Shown here one piece after another: positions 59,368 to 64,000 of a stretch of DNA of 64,000 nucleotides. The DNA is from Zygotorulaspora mrakii (Eukaryota > Ascomycota > Saccharomycetes > Saccharomycetales > Saccharomycetaceae). The position numbers and the translations under genes were made by a program. Within the stretch, counting starts at the first letter, position 1, and each line of letters starts with the position of its first letter. Below the pieces are notes generated by a model that saw only the letters and a program-made list of their open reading frames with translations, searched no databases and was not told the origin of the DNA. Where the stretch lies: NCBI RefSeq assembly GCF_013402915.1, contig NC_050719.1:1054001-1118000 (forward strand), given 5' to 3'.

Positions 59368-60300
59368 ATGTCAGAAATTCCGGGTCTTAGTTATACTGCC
59401 ACAAACAATGAAGATGAAGAGCATGATGGCGAGTCTTTTATAAACATTCCCAGAACGATACCTTCTACCAACACCAATTATAACAATGCTTATTTGAAAA
59501 GATCTGATGCCACAGATAAAAATGGCGGAGGTGATGCAAAAGTAAGTGAGACGGCATGGGGTGCCAACCGAAGCCATATATTTAACTTTGAGCCTAGTAC
59601 ACCACCTGCACAATCAGTTCGAGAGTTTGCCAAAACTCATCCCGAACAATTCTACTCTACTATCGAAGACGAGGATGAAGAAAAGGACGGCAACGAGCAG
59701 ACGGGAGAGGACCGTCAAAATGTGCAAGGCGAAATGCGAGAGGACATTCAAGATAACTATTATAATGATCATGATGATGAAGCTGATGATGCAGATGATG
59801 CTGAGAACGATGATGAGTTTGATTCCTTCGCTGAAAGCAAGGGGGACTCAGAGATACATGGGACGGATCACTACGGTAAATTAGAGACACATCCCAAGAC
59901 AGATAACCAGGACACTCTGTGGACCGAAATCGATGCCTTGGATGACGTTAAAAATTTAGCGCAAACAATAGATCTCTATGAAGGGTTTCCATTGGGCTTT
60001 GAAGATCAACTGCAAAAGATCAGAGAATCGCATGCACAAGTGCTACGTGCTATGAGGGACAGAAACGCAAGAATTGAGGAAGAGAAACGACATGAGATTA
60101 CTAGCAAATCAGATTCACAGAATTCCGGGGGACTACCGAATGCTAATGCAAATACCAGCATGAGTCGTGTTGCCAGCAATGCAACTGGCAAGCCTGATAG
60201 AAACATTAAGCATGACACTTCAGGACCAACCGTACTTCCCGACGAGGACAAGTATATTCAGGAGATGATTGATTCTATCAAGGCTCTGCGAACTTCGTGA
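59368..60300 (+). CDS. Uncharacterised acidic protein of the YPL077C/YBR197C family
   Basis: 310 residues. The N-terminal part keeps a family-like patch (GANRSHIFNFEPSTPPAQSV, near 64-83). A strongly acidic stretch rich in Asp and Glu runs from about 98 to 160. Then come a helical region (LWTEIDALDDVKNLAQTIDL, FEDQLQKIRESHAQVL) and the C-terminal helix YIQEMIDSIKALR. In S. cerevisiae YPL077C and YBR197C are a duplicated pair of unknown function, here one gene between GPI2 (YPL076W) and PGI1 (YBR196C). The family call rests mainly on synteny and general composition. No enzyme motif is visible. Confidence 0.75.
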   Translation: MSEIPGLSYTATNNEDEEHDGESFINIPRTIPSTNTNYNNAYLKRSDATDKNGGGDAKVSETAWGANRSHIFNFEPSTPPAQSVREFAKTHPEQFYSTIEDEDEEKDGNEQTGEDRQNVQGEMREDIQDNYYNDHDDEADDADDAENDDEFDSFAESKGDSEIHGTDHYGKLETHPKTDNQDTLWTEIDALDDVKNLAQTIDLYEGFPLGFEDQLQKIRESHAQVLRAMRDRNARIEEEKRHEITSKSDSQNSGGLPNANANTSMSRVASNATGKPDRNIKHDTSGPTVLPDEDKYIQEMIDSIKALRTS

Positions 60301-63485
<3,185 letters not shown>

Positions 63486-63687
63486 TCTTGAAATAGTTTG
63501 CCTTTTTATATTAAACGATTTTCGACGTATGACTGAATGCTTTAGTGTATACTAAATAAAAGATGTTAAATTTTTTTTTCTTTATTATTTCTTATGGTAT
63601 AATGTACAGGCGCGATACAGAAATATTGATACATCTAACAAGTAGGATCACTTCACGTAAACTTCTATAGAACAAACCATGATATAA

Positions 63688-64000
63688 TGACTGATGCAGC
63701 TCCTGAATTAGTTGATATAGACAACAGCATTCCTGAGGTTTCACAAGAGAGATACATACATTGGAAAAAGAATACAAAATTACTGTACGACTATTTAAAT
63801 ACCAATGCAACTAAATGGCCATCATTAACTTGCCAGTTCTTTCCCGATCTCGATACAAGCACTGATTCTCATAGGATCCTACTTTCATCATTTACATCAT
63901 CACAGCTTCCTGAGGATGAAGCCATCTATATTTCCAAGATTTCCACCCTCGATCATATCAAGTGGTCATCCTTAAATAATTTTGATATGGATGAGATGGA
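63688..64000 (+). CDS. MSI1: Msi1, p50 subunit of chromatin assembly factor 1, cut off by window edge
   Basis: WD40 histone-binding subunit of CAF-1 (RbAp48 family), which deposits H3-H4 behind the replication fork; in yeast it also dampens Ras/cAMP signalling when overexpressed. 104 codons are present from the ATG at 63688. They include the N-terminal histone-binding helix region ERYIHWKKNTKLLYDYLNT, then ATKWPSLTCQFFPDLD, DSHRILLSSFTSS and HIKWSSLNNFDMDEME, nearly identical to S. cerevisiae (422 residues). The WD repeats lie beyond the window. Same strand as PGI1 with 202 bp between, the YBR196C-YBR195C order. Confidence 0.96.

Overview
The window is nuclear DNA of a budding yeast in the family Saccharomycetaceae. 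Genes are dense and nearly intron-free, and almost every protein aligns along its length with a Saccharomyces cerevisiae protein. Gene order suggests a lineage that did not undergo the whole-genome duplication. Genes that in S. cerevisiae are split between two sister tracks (YLL008-014 with YLR017-024, and YPL067-077 with YBR195-201) are interleaved here in single copy with the expected orientations, and duplicated pairs such as PSR1/PSR2 and YEH1/YEH2 are single genes. I cannot name the genus; Torulaspora, Zygotorulaspora, Zygosaccharomyces and Lachancea are all possible.

Layout. 1-9.1 kb: DRS1 (cut by the left edge), SYS1, CYR1. 10.4-24.9 kb: COX17, MEU1, POM34, PSR1, SOF1, YEH1/2, IRC25, SDO1, IZH3, PUF3. 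25-30.9 kb: EMC6, then a foreign-synteny block HGH1-TFG1-TYS1. 31-36.6 kb: UBR2. 38-45.3 kb: two tightly packed genes orthologous by position to YPL067C and YPL068C, then DER1, BTS1, MUK1, a YPL071C-like gene and BEM1. 46.3-64 kb: UBP16, YTA6, GCR1, TAF5, GPI2, a YPL077C/YBR197C-like gene, PGI1 and MSI1 (cut by the right edge).

These are eukaryotic single-gene transcription units, not operons, but some functional links are visible. GCR1, the activator of glycolytic genes, lies 7 kb from PGI1, whose long promoter carries a Rap1-like site and several CTTCC (Gcr1-type) boxes. PUF3 lies in the same window as COX17, its classic mRNA target, and the COX17 3' region holds a perfect Puf3 site. The ribosome-biogenesis genes DRS1 and SOF1 each have a perfect PAC element upstream.

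Main points for a second look. (1) BEM1 has a 9-nt first exon and an 81-nt intron that restore the conserved N terminus. (2) GCR1 has a candidate start-codon intron whose last 165 nt stay open in frame from an internal ATG, giving two possible N termini. (3) Two GC-rich islands centre on divergent promoters; one contains six TGTCCGG/CCGGACA heptamers in about 120 bp around a CACGTG, and the same heptamer recurs in the other. (4) The YPL067C-like and YPL068C-like ORFs are in the same frame, separated by one stop and 18 nt. (5) Two convergent gene pairs abut with no base between their stop codons. I saw no tRNA, rRNA, transposon, LTR, centromere or CRISPR. Several upstream in-frame extensions begin at GTG or TTG; I placed starts at the first ATG.
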